Below are positions 27,501-40,802 of a stretch of 64,000 nt of DNA, in pieces (within the stretch, counting starts at the first letter, position 1; every line of letters starts with the position of its first letter). The DNA is from Fasciolopsis buskii (taxonomy: Eukaryota > Platyhelminthes > Trematoda > Plagiorchiida > Fasciolidae). The notes below the pieces were generated by a model. The model was not told the DNA's origin. It saw only the letters and a list, made by a program, of their open reading frames with translations, and did not search any database. The position numbers and the translations under genes are program-made. The stretch spans positions 422,760 through 486,759 of the forward strand of contig LUCM01007265.1 in the NCBI GenBank assembly GCA_008360955.1, in the 5' to 3' direction.

Positions 27501-30500
27501 TTGACTTTCTGTAAAAACTCTAGAAAATTTAAATATCTTATTTCTCATCTCGTTGTTTTTCACTTTGCTTTTTGTTTGACTAAGAAATGTATGCATGTAG
27601 AATGAAATACCGATACTCGTGTGTACGTAAAAACACAATCCAATCGAATACAACACCGTGTTTCGACTGCATTTCCTGTATTGCCCGTGTCGTTTACCCG
27701 GCCGCCTATCCACCACCGACCAAGAACCATGTTCCCGTTCCGAATCTATCTCACTTCAGAATCACCAGCCCAAAACCACGGTCAGCCAGTCAGCGGAAAT
27801 TAATGGCACCCAATCCCAAACCGAATCGAGTTAGGATGGCAAGTCGCTATCATAACAGTCTGCACCAGCTGCCATTGACGGCTGTTGTCAAGACACGGTG
27901 TCAAAAAGTTTTTCGGGTAAGAACGATCATCACAGAGGATAGTTCACTATAAACACTTATTTTACAAATATTTGCATGTTCGTGAATACGAACGCACACA
28001 CGACGATGCACATGTCGACGGCCGTGTGTGTGTGTGTGTGCAGCAAATACAGAGAGATCGATGGAACGAGACAGGGAGGAAAATTGTCCAGTGTCAGCAA
28101 TAATCGCTAAGTCCTATCCAAATCGTTTTTTTTTCTCCCACAATCTCGATCACTGCTGTTATCAGAAATGTCCTATTGTCAACCTACACATAAATACACG
28201 GACACAGGCTTCCGTATTTTCATTATGTATTAATCATAGATGCCAAACTCTGTGGAATTCGTCTATCATAATGAGGTGGGAACATTCCCAATGGAATAGG
28301 AGACTTATACGATGACGAAGACATTTGTGCGTAACAGAGGATGATAATACCACGCGACCGAGATTCGATTCGAGTATGGGTATGTTCGGACCAGATAGGA
28401 CGAACTGCGCGTTTGATGCGTAAACAAGAACGGAAAATATGGGCGAAACAGACCAATCACTACCGGGAAGACCGTATACCACTAACCAAACATTTTGTTA
28501 GATTGATTAATATTTTTCCTCTTAGCAATCACTACTGGAGAGCAATCACATTCCTACTTGATGTATACGTGAAGCTTTTCCCGATGAGATTTGTGTATGA
28601 CCTGTGGCGATTGATTTTATGCATAATATCCTATTGTATATACAAACTAACCTCCCTCCCTCTCTAAAAAAGGTTTGGAAATGTGTTCTATTTGTCAATG
28701 TACATCCGGCAGCGATGGTAGATCCATCCTTTGAAAAAAAATGCAAAAAACAAAAAATCGATGTGTGAACCTCATCCACCCAAAAGGTTCCACCGTCACG
28801 CAATACATTGTGAGCTTTCAATGTAACCTAATCCAATCTTTCGTCAACATGATTCAGCCTGCTACACCATAAGCCAAAATCGTCAGGATTTTTATGCTAT
28901 TGCTGATTGGTTCGCAAGTACGCAGCTAGAGATCGACGAAAGTATATGCTAAGAATTTCGAGCACATTTGTTTAAATCAAGTCTAATCGGGCCTAGTCGG
29001 TCTGTGACACATATAACTCATGAGACCAAGCACCCCTAACCGAGCATTGTCTTATCGTTTCAACCAGCTTGTAACTCGATCAAGGAATAACTGTTGTCTA
29101 AACGTCACCGATCTTGGAATGAGCAAAGTGGCATGCTTGAAGGACTAACAACAAAACTGGCCATTCGAATGAAAGAAATAAAAATATAGATAGAAGTGTA
29201 TGTTTGAGAGTAATAAGAGCTAGTACGGGGATAGGAACAGTGCAGTGCGATTGGGGTTCAGTACTTGTCTTCATGACAAAATTTACCCCTGTTGAGCACA
29301 GCTAACGGGGCGAATTGTTTACAACGGCATTTGGGCATACAGATCGTAAACTTGTCGTGTGCAAATTCCATGTTCATCATGGTGCGAGCAGATTGTCCTG
29401 GACATTTTAACGAGCAACGGTAGTTAGTTTCCGTTGACAGCAAAACAGCTCGATTCCATTAGAGGATTTTTGTATTGCAAAACTAATCGAATATTTCACT
29501 ACATTGAGGGGTTTTTCTGGTGAATAGTAATGGTCGCTTGACATTTAGTCTTCGAGGCATTCCAAATGAAAACTGCGGACATCGTGAAGTTTAGCCTTGA
29601 TTTTGACCAATAGAAATTCCTGCTCGATAAAACTATTACTAAACTGTTTTATCCACTTTTGTTACACTGTGAGTCGTTGGTGTGCTCACCCATGTCCATT
29701 TGTGTTGGAGATTTTTAGTCGATCATTCGTACCGTGACAATGAAGTCAGAATTGCTTTTTTTGTTGCACATTATTGTGGCAGAATGTTCACACTGGTGTG
29801 TCGCGTGAAACACTAACCTGGAGTGGAGTCGAGGAGAGTGAATGTTTCTTTGGTGGAGCAAAGTTAGTTGGAAATGGGAAAAAACTGGTTGACGGTGAGA
29901 CAAAATGAATTTGGTTCATTGGGTGAATTTTAAATCGTCCAGTTTTTAACGATTTATTCGAAGTCGCCGATGTAACTTGGTCTGACGGCCCGGTGTCCGT
30001 GACATTCATACATCAGTTTATATCTCGCGTGAGCAGAAAGCTATTCTCATTTGAATCACTCGAGTAAGTCTTATTTTGCCCTCGTACGGCAGATAATTTT
30101 CAAATTTCAGTTCGTATACAAAATTGTCAATTTAGTAGTTAGATTTTTGAACTTCGTCACACCTGGTCATTGGGTTAAGAATTGCTTGATCGTGGCCGCT
30201 CAGTCTTTCTCGATATCTGGCCTACCGGGAACTTGCATTTGTATTTCATCGATCAAAATTACTGTCACTGATGATCTCTGATAGAATGTTGAACTTTTAA
30301 GGTTTGTACGATGCGCCCGTTTTCTCTTGTCATTGGGTCACTCATGTTGGCTCACACAAATTCCCCGTTTCAGATTACCACATTTTCATTACCTTGATCA
30401 AAGCCGTACTGTTTCTTGGCTTCTCCAGTCGCATTTCTTTTTTAAAAAATCGATTATTTTCTTTGATACTACGAGCACAAATTTCCAAGATTGGGAGGGG

Positions 30501-33500
30501 AGGCTGTGACTAGTTGAAGGCTACTGATTGGAACAGAGGACTGATGGTGGGAGCTTTCAAGCAAGAATTTTCACGTTTAGAACAGCAATATTTGATCATT
30601 AACAGTTACCGGCAATGTTTTCTTAGGGTTACATATGCTGCCTTCAAATTTCTGACTTCGATTTGACGAAGAAATCCATTTGCTTCAATTCATTTTATCC
30701 TGTTTATTGGCAAATTTTGACTAAAGTTCAAGGAAAATTGCGGGACGAAGTCGTCTTCGAGGTTCGCGGATGACTTCTACCAGTCTTAGTCGCATAAATA
30801 GTAAGGAATTCGGAGACATGCAGTGTTTCATAAAATTTCCCAGTTAGTCAGGAGTTTCGCTGAATGTATGAGTGGCAACAAAGGGGCAAATCAGCTTGTT
30901 AATCTCGTCCAATAGTTTATCTATCCACTTATCTGCAGGAAAATAAAATGTGCCATTTCATTCCTGACTATCGATATCTCACAAACAAACCGTCTTGCCA
31001 GTACAAGCAAACATCCTTCGACTCATGAAACACCACGCCCAGTGAAAGTGTGAGAAACATATGGTTCAAATTCACTCGGTTGTCGGATAATTAGCTAGAT
31101 GAGCAGTAGATCTGACGGTTCCGACAATTTCGTCGCCTAAATTTGCATGTGCATTTCTGGGCAAAAAAGGACACCATCAAATTTGCAAAAAAATCAGACG
31201 GAGCATCCGAATTTCTAGCCCCCTGCCTCTATCTCATTCTCGCCCGGTTCGCATACGTTTCTGCTCCAACTTTCCTGTGTTCAACCGGGGATTGCTGTGT
31301 TAGACTAATTGCTTGAAAATCGACTGTTGGAACGGGAGTTTGGTGCGTTACTTACTTGTCGATTGAGGATCCAACCCTTATGGTTTGTGCGTGAGACTGT
31401 ATGAAGCAAGACGTGGTACGAATACCGGTCAGGATGACCAAGTTTCCACTGTTGACGGGGAAATGTTTCCTATGTATGACACCGTACCTGGTCAGGGAAC
31501 TTTGCCATCTGCGCTGAATGAACTAAGGACAAGCAAATTTCACACGAATCTTCGCCTGGAATCATGACACAGTGGGAGCATGCAAACATACATTAATCTT
31601 TCGTCACAAATAGAGAACTCCCTTATGATTTTCGATTACGATGACCGAGTATGTTTTGATAAATGCTTAGCTCTGAACGATTTGTTGAACTTCACCACAT
31701 GATGTTGCGCCTATCCGCCACGGATTTGCAAGGTTACTGTCCGCTAGCTCACAGCGAAGTTCAACAAACCGTTCAGGGCCTGCCTGCCCGGTAGCGTAAT
31801 GGCTAAGGCGTTCGACACAGAATAGTTCGTCCCGGGTTCGCGTCCCAGTTCGGGCGCGGTCCATATGCACTGTTGATGATTCCTAACAAGGATGAAACAG
31901 CTGTACAGTGCTTCCATGGTTTATTTATGGTGAGTTGGGCGATCATATCACATGGTGAATTATTTCATGAAAACATCCAATCTCCTACTACCGAAATGCT
32001 TAGCTATCAACAGGTGCCGGTTAACTTTTCTTGGTCTCCTTGGCGAACGTTTTACCCAAGTGCGCCTTAATGAAGTGTATCGTAACTGCAGTGACGATTT
32101 TGTTTGTTGCTACAGCAACAGTAACAACAACAACAACCATAACAGCAGCTACTATGATAACGTGGGCAAAAGGGTTGATATCGAGGGCAGAGATGATGGT
32201 GACAAACACAGCAGTAATCTGTTGACCATCGCAACCATGGATTATGTCAGATAATCCCATATTCAAATTTGTTCCAAATAAATCTTTTTGGTTAATGCAT
32301 CCTGAGCAGACGGACACAAAGTTCCACTTTGAACCTTCGAGCTCCGGGTCCAGGTTGTAGAATTTTCGTTGCGCCGAGATACATGTACTTAGCTCTAAAC
32401 CTGTTTGTCAATTGTAACGAACTCCCGAGTGCATCAAGGAGAGTTGCTAAAGCAATGTCTCGTCTAGGTCCCCATGACTCAACAACAATAACGGAAAGCA
32501 TTACTTGCTCTTAAAGTTTTCAGCTTTACAATGACCACTGTCGCTGTCTCTAAATTACTTCAGTTCGGGAAAGAAGAAACGAAATGAGAGCTTTTGTTTT
32601 AAGGGCCTTCCAATGACCTTTGGATACACCGAAAATACCCAGACGAGTAAGTGTTACATCTCATAGACTGTTTGGTCAGGCTTGTTTCCCTAGTGTCGAT
32701 TGGAAGGACCATTAGATTATAAAACAAATATACTTCTTTTATGCATGTACTATCTTGCATCATGCATGATCGCTCTGCCGATAATGCTTCGCAATCCGGT
32801 CAGGTCTGTCTCTGGCTCTCGTGTGTCAATTTATTTCGATATTGTATCAAAATTGTTTACAATCGATGTGTAATCGGTTTTTGAAATCCCGTCCTCGTAA
32901 GGGTGAAATTTTGTGGTATCTTAAACACGCACATGTGCGGTTACCTATTCGAAGATAGAAAAATCACACTAGCTGGCAAACAGAAGCTCACGGACTAGAG
33001 CGCGAGACAGGAAGAAAATGTTAAGTGGTCTTGATAGCCCTCTGAACGGTTTTGACACAGTTAACGTACAAGTTTGCAAATAGTTCATTTCTCCTTTGAT
33101 AGTGTATGGTCTGGTGTCTCGGTGAACCTTTTGAGTGGGAACGATTCAAATATGTTCAGCTTGATTTAGCCCAGAGTGTCCTGTGATCTACCGGATTGCC
33201 TTGGAATTATGAAGCTGAAGCCCAGAGCTGACTGAGTAGGAGTTGCAAATCGGAGGTTCCCCCTATCTGAAAGCGACTTTCATGTGGCACTTTAGATTTC
33301 GTTATTGACCGAAGATCCCTCGTTCCGGTTTATGAGTGCATACAATTCCGTCTGTTAGCCTCTATTTTTCGTAATGAAGCATTGTCGAAATGGTTGTCGA
33401 TCTGCCGATGTTTGGGTTGTCCAAAATAACTGTTTTTAAGATTGATTTTGGCAACCTGTAAAACTTGAAAATCCTCTCGGTATTTTTCCGAAGAACGAAT

Positions 33501-35999
33501 CGGATAGCGTAAACCTTTCGGGCAGATACTCAGACCACCGAGCTGCGAATATGAAGAACTTTGGTTCTAGGTAATCAACTTTTGTCCACCACGTGTGTCT
33601 GGTTCATTCTGTTCGCGATGTACTGAAACCCAAAATGTACCATACGACCGAATTCTGTGACTCCGTCTGTTCCATAGCGCACTAAAAACAAGCTCTGGCC
33701 AACGAAATTCGGATGGGAACAAATGGCATAGGTTATCATAACAATACAGTTCTTTTTCTGCTACGAAATTAGAACAGAGGTAGAAAAATTTGGGAACAGT
33801 TAACCTCAGAAGAAAAGCAAGTTTCGCGGTCTGATGAACACTAGGATATGAGGAACTTTCTTTTGTCTTCATTGTCCTGTTCTGACGATCTCGTTTCGTG
33901 ATTACTGTCACTTTTCACAATTTTGTCGTTCGCGAAACTCATCCAGTACTGATCATACACGTGGACACAGAGCAAATTACTTCAAAGCTGTTATTTTATT
34001 TCAAACTACCAATACAAAACAATATGAGTCTATAGTTCACATATTTAACCCATTTCCGAAAATATCATCACACACCGTATTTTTGTTTTTGACAAACTTT
34101 TGAATCGACCTAAGGGAAGTCCGGAGACATGAGAATATTGTTATTTCTGAGTGACTTCAAGACAATTTATCAAATTGATCGGGATAGTAAGTTTTATTAA
34201 TTAAAAAGTAGATAATTTGGGTCGGGAGGTGTTTGTGTAAATTAACTTACCGTTCGAATTCGGTGAGACGTGATGAGTCGCGAAAACCTTTGGCAAACGG
34301 ATTGCAATCGATTTTCAGTTTGGTAATCTGTAACCCAATCGAACGCCATCATAATGAATGTGATATTTGTCAAGATAATTGTGTAGAGCAAAGCGGACAT
34401 GAAAAATTGCTGCTTGGGACAGAGACGAGTGGGTTGAACTGGTGCTAGTAGTGGGGACGGGAACGAGACGACGTAGGATGAATTGATACAAACCGAGTTA
34501 TGTCAAATCTTGCAGAACAATTAGATGACGATTAGACGGTATAGAAAAACCCAGTAGATGTCGATGACCGACAGGTCTGAGAAACAAATTAATTCAGTTT
34601 GGTGTGTTCTACGCTGCTAACTCACGTGTTCCCTGTCTTGGTTTGTAATTCTCAAGGGACATATTCTCAATCTGGGATAGAGGAACTATTATCGATTGTT
34701 CACTTGTCAGATCGAATGAATCGAACAATTTGAAGAAATTTTTGTCTACTCGTACCTCCTCTGGTGATGACGGTGATCATAGTTTCGATGCGGGTTCTCA
34801 CTACAGCACAGTCAGAGATTAGTTCATCCGTTGAAAATTCCCAGGTAATGATAGTAATAATGATAAGTTTTTCAACGTATTTACAACTTCATACTGACTT
34901 GATGAAATGAGTTTACAAATCGATGAAACTCTGGATTGGCCCATTTTCTTAGCACAATGATTGTTTCAAGATGAAGTGAAAAGGGCATATGGCCGTGGAA
35001 AGTTTAAGTAATGCGGAGAACATGAAAACAACACTTGGCGGTAATTCTCGTGGGTCATAGCATGATCGTCACTTACCAGTTGATTCTGATACGCGGTGAC
35101 TGCGATGAACACCGTCTCGGGGAATTCGAAAGTTTTGATCTCATCCGATTGTAAACTATCGGGAAATTTGCCGGGGACAAATGTCATCGGATCTGTAGCT
35201 GAACGGCGTACCAAATGCACTCGTGGCTGATATTTGTGCATGGAGTTTAGGATGATCTGTGCGATATTTGTGAAAGAGAACAGCGAAATACCGTTAGGAT
35301 TCAGCACGTTGACACGTGAAAATTTCGACACAATGAAGACATACCAAAAAGTTAGCGAAAAATGAAGTAACCACGCATGCATACTTGTGAGTGCGCCACT
35401 CAAATGCCACTTCATTCGCTCAACTAACCAGTATTTATTTGTTCAATTTTTATTGACTGCTCCATGGACGAATACTGATCCAGGGACTTGGTTTACTAGA
35501 TAATCAGGTTTAATTTTTTAGTGACTTGGACTGATGTGATCACAACAAACCATAACCCTCTAAAGGAAATCACTCCCGGATTGTTATCTAATGATGTTAT
35601 TCTACAAGAACAACGAAGTGACGAAATGTGCAAACGAGCAGTCTTGAAAGAAAAAAGTGTGTGACTCACGTAGCCATGACGATCAAGGACATTATTGGTC
35701 AGTTTAAGTTTCTCAAATGAGACAGTTTGTTTGGTCAGTTGCTCGCCTGTGAATGGTGAATCCGGATGCACATAGTGGCGCAGATGTAACTCGGGATCGG
35801 CTTTGCCAGCAACAAGCCAACTAGATCTGTGATAGGCGTAACGGTAACGTTTGCAATCCACAGGTACAATATCCATGAGGACAAGATATTTAGCTTCCGG
35901 ATCGAGGCCAGTGAATGAGACACGAATCACCGGGAACATGCGCCTTTTTCATTTTGGAGAACAAAAATTATACTTGGTTAGGGATTCCTTCGATGTCAT

Positions 36000-36037
<38 letters not shown>

Positions 36038-38513
36038 ATAATAATAATAATAATAATAATAAAACGACCGCCAATGCTACTACTACTACTGCTGACATTA
36101 GTGGTTGCTACCGGTAAGCACAAGGTAAATCATATTGTAGTCAGTAGTATCTCACTATCGGAAATAATGGGATTAGATTTAGCAAGAGTTAATACTCTAA
36201 CCTGTTGACGCGCTTTGACACCTCATTTGACCTCGCAAAGAAGAAATGGCTAAAGGAGGTCAAACATTGTCTAGCATCACTGACGGTTGGGTATCACATC
36301 ACAGCGACTAGCATTTGGGATCCAGTTTGAAATAAGTTTATAGTGGAATTACTAGAAGCCAAGACAATGACCCAAAACTGGGGCAGGTGACTTTTGTATT
36401 TCCTGTTAGGTTCCGTGGAAAACGTGCGCATTGCATTTGCACATGCACAATATACCCCAACAAACATAGTCATTAGTTGTGCATCATAGACTGTTAACTT
36501 ATATCCAAGATTATTGCGCGTTACGATTTGTAATGAACTGTAAACGATCTGGATAGTGGCGAAGTTCGAACATTTTTTATCTTGGAATAAAGGTGGCAAC
36601 ATTACTGCGGTGGAAACTTGGGGCAGTATCCATCGGGGACTGCATTGGTCGTCTCTAATAATTCAGTTGGATTCTATTTACCTAATGATAAAGTGTGTAT
36701 CCCTGTTTAGACTATGCCTTTTAGGATTTCACTGTGACAACCGGAAAAGTCTGAAAGATTGAATTCATTTGATAGACAAATACGACGGTCATTTGTATTG
36801 GCACATAGGGGTGTAGTATCGGAAAAAACGATAATTCTGCGCTGGTGCATTTTCGGCCAACACAATGGAACTCACCTCCCAGACTTTGTAATTATCATTT
36901 CGGTCCCCAGTTCATTGAATTTTTCCCACAAATCACCTGTTTCCAAATGACACCGAATCGCGGCTAACTGCTGTGTACCGCCTGTTCGACTGGCTTGATT
37001 GGAAGCCGCTTTATCGGCAGGCTTTCGACTGGTTTTTGCTTGGACAGAAGAATGACAGTAGGCCACAGGCCGATCGGTCAACATGTCGTCTTTACCACAC
37101 GTGGAGCCGCGTTTACGTGCGGCCGATTTGACCGCGGTGGAAGCGGATCGGATTGGGCTGTTTGTTTCCTCACAAGACAAGGATGAGGATGATGATGATG
37201 ACAGCGTGGACGTAGAGGTGCATGTCATTGAAGAGTGGGATACCGGGGAGGAAGACGCGATGGTTGGCCTGGTGACAGCGGTGGTGGTAGGCGTGGAAGG
37301 GTTAGGAAATGATAGACTGGTCGTAGTGGAGCAATCAGTCTTGCGTGGATTTGGCAGATTCGGTGGACTGAAATCGACAGACCGTGAGATCGATCCACTT
37401 TTAACATGGTGCCTATAATAAGGGTTGTGCCAAGAACAAAAAAGAATCAATTTCTACAACTGTCCCCTGAATGGTTTGGAGCCAGTTTTGGCGACAGGAA
37501 GCTAGTTAATTCCAAAAATTGGGAAACCTCGTGCAGGTAGGAAAAACTGTTGCACGTGTTTTATGGTCAACATGGGCAGCTTTTATGGAGTAGAATCTGA
37601 ATAGACAAGTAACTCATGAGCTATGCCAAACAGTGGTATTTTAACGTTCAAACAAAGTGAAATTGACAATGGTTACAGAAATGTTTCGGTTCTGTCGAAA
37701 ACAATGAGTGGTACAAAAGCCTTTCTGTTTGTAATTCTCGCAAACTTACATCTGAACATCAGATCCGGAGAAATAGTCCTTCAAATCGAAAGCGGACGGA
37801 GAACTGACGACTGTTCTTTGTCGGTCAGTGGAGGAGTTCATATGCAGACCACCAAAAGGTATGCCAGTTGATAAGTTTTGTCTCGTGCCTCGCAAATCCA
37901 AGGGATTGGAAAATGAAAACGGCACGTTTGGACAGGGACAAGGAAGTTCCGATGTAACGTCAACTGGGAAAGGGAATGTGTTGGCCGCAAAGGCTATTGG
38001 GGTGGCCAATCGCATCGTATCCGTTGTTTGATCCAGCCCCGGACTGGATGAACAACTGGATCGAGAAACCACGGGGAATGGCGATGGTGATGTCCGAGTT
38101 GTTAAGTCTATTCAAACAGAATGTGAGAACGAATGAACAAATATTTTGGTCACTATTTCCCTTTGATTGGAATTTCTGGGAGACGGCGATTGAGGAAAAG
38201 CAAATATGGGGATTTTGCTTCAAATCTTGGGCTTTTAGTTCGATGATCATTCATAAAAATCAAGAACCACAGAGGATTTGTGTATCTTAAAAATGTTGAT
38301 AATTGTAACTGATTTTTAACAGACCTCTTTGAATTCAGTGGATTACAATTCATTTGAGTTTTGTGCATTCAAAACTGAATGCTCCAGCGAGGGGACAAAC
38401 TGTCGATTTCCCACCCACTTGGTGGATCGTTCAGCCAGTCGAACTGTCGCGGTCACGGTCATTGGGCGCGAATTGCCCAAATTAACGACCGTTATTGTGA
38501 AACTAACCGATAA

Positions 38514-38572
<59 letters not shown>

Positions 38573-40770
38573 CACTATTTCCATAATACTCCGCAAATAG
38601 CCTGGCAATAAATATTGAATTCCATTTGCAGATCATTTATCAAGCCGATTGACAGCACGGCTGAATGAAGTTGAACGGAAACTGAACTGGGCAAAGTTTT
38701 CTCCAGAATCTTGAACCAACGTAAGAAGCCGGATGTTGCGAATAGTTGTACGGAGCGGGAGGGGGCGGGAATTAGTCTCACGACAATGGATGCCGGAGCT
38801 CGTGCAACAAGCGTCACGTGAGCACATTCCGATTCTGTAGGCGACAACATAAAGAATTAACTACTTGAATTTGTATTCCTTTATTATTCAACAAGAACTG
38901 ACGAGTCTTTTTGACAATTAGTTTTAAGCTTTGCAGTCGTCTGGCGAGTATATAGACTAGAAATTCGGTGGATATCTCACTGAAACAATCTTTTGTATAT
39001 CTCAATCATGACTTATTACTAACTCACTGAGGAGAACAACGTTAGATTAATTCAAAACAGTTTAGCACGTACATGGCCGGAAATCCAATACCACTGAACA
39101 ATAGCAATCGATGGGCCCTTCAAAATTTTTCCATAAATTTTTTGCTATTTTGTCACGACTTTCAACACCTCAAGTATGAAATTACTTGGTCATCATACAC
39201 GAGGACATCTCTTGGCTAGGTGCTGCATTTAGTTTAAAACGTGGGGAAAGGTTAAATACAAAATTTTAAATTGTTTAAGGTTTTTTAATCGATCGTGGAA
39301 TCAAAAGATCCCTCTCTCCATCACTGTTTCAATGACACGATAGTAATAGCTACCATGGCTATCGTGGCTGACCCAAAAGATCTTGACGTGGGATAAGCTC
39401 GTGTTATAAACGAGGATCCTTCCTACAAATATTTACAAATATTTATCTTCAGCTCATAAATATATGCCCAATTACGGGTAGCTTATTCTACGAAATAAGT
39501 GTTTCTGTTGATCAGGCGAAGTTGTTAGACTTTATGGATGGAAAATAGGCTAATTTATACGAGCCTTCCATAAACGTGCAGGACAACTTCATGTTCGAGT
39601 ACGATTTCATTTGCCATGTTTAAACGTATTCACCTAGACAGTCAAGGTCACCTGTGTTTCACTGACCTTATCGCAGTCTACCGACAAATTTCGTGACATG
39701 TGCCGGTGATTCTTTATACCTTGTAAGTACTAGGCTTCTAAGAATTTTACCGAGAACGTTTTGAATGCATCGCAATCGGTAATATATAATATATATATAT
39801 ATGCAGTATTATGCAACACTGACTTGGGACAAATGTAAGCGGACGTTTTGCAACTTCTGCTGATATGTTCGTGTGTATTTGTTCCTTCTGGGATAAAATG
39901 CACCATACCTTGCAATGTGACGGATTACGACACAGGGGCTACGTTGATCTAAGCGTATTTTGAGCTTCTGCGCCGCGCGGTTTATCAAATCAGAACGATC
40001 ATTCTGGAATCTATCAAACAACCTGTACAAGATCATCATCAGAACGGGCCCATCGCGGGCGAGATGCTGGGGGGATAACGAATGAAACGTTCTACAGATG
40101 AATCTGAATAAGAAAAGCCAATCAAGTCATCCGAAGAATGCATTTCCAGGTCCAAGTCATTAATTTTTCAATGAAGTAGTGGAACATCCACCCAATTTTC
40201 TTCTACCCGAGAGTCAATTTCGCAATAGTCTTTTGTTGCCTAAGGGTGAACACTTTTCAGTTAACTGGATAAATATCTATTTAGACCAGTGGTTGTCAAG
40301 GCCTGCAGATAATGAGCAAACCGATCGGTGTGTACTGTGTCACTGATCAGGATGTGATATTGAGCATGGTATCCTATCAAGCGTAAATAGCCTGACGGCA
40401 ACATTGTCAAAATGGGATATTGTTTGCTACATTTCTACTGAAACACACGTATACGGACATCCATGCGCACAAGCACAACCCTTTGGCGATTGCAGATCAT
40501 CGGTATCGTCGGTTGGGGTCCACGTAGCTCCAAACGACCACCACATCAGTTATCTTGCCGGATGGACCGTAGTGAACGAAAGCACAAATGAAGCTCGCCC
40601 CGGGGAAAGACGACAGGCTAATCAACCAACTGTCAGGTTTGTAACGAAATTCTTCTTTCCCCGAGTATGCGAACTACTGGAAAGATCACTTCGGTGGCCC
40701 TTGTGGGAAAAAGGCTAGAAAGAAAGCGCATAAATATGCTTCCGTGACTGATATGTTCTCCAGCACACCT

Positions 40771-40802
<32 letters not shown>

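Larger units (their letters stand above)
10825..34250 (-). other. TBX20 intron 6 (23.4 kb), repeat-laden
   Basis: The intron lies between the donor after CG (gtaagt, minus strand) and the acceptor before exon 7. It contains copies of a dispersed repeat near 12.2-12.5 kb, opposing SINE copies near 19.1-19.5 and 31.7-31.9 kb, a dead LINE at 24.95-27.66 kb and several microsatellites. Outside these I see only short open frames without domains. A small or alternative exon could be hidden, but none is needed for the frame. Confidence 0.75.

Noticed and set aside
27660..27915. Proline-rich plus-strand frame after the LINE as an exon
   Set aside because: A possible donor (gggtaagaac) ends it, but there is no clear acceptor or similarity; it directly follows LINE tail sequence.
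31781..31857. tRNA gene on the plus strand
   Set aside because: Box A and box B are present, but the 5' and 3' ends do not pair into an acceptor stem, and a diverged copy with the same non-tRNA tail exists at 19.2 kb; it is a SINE.
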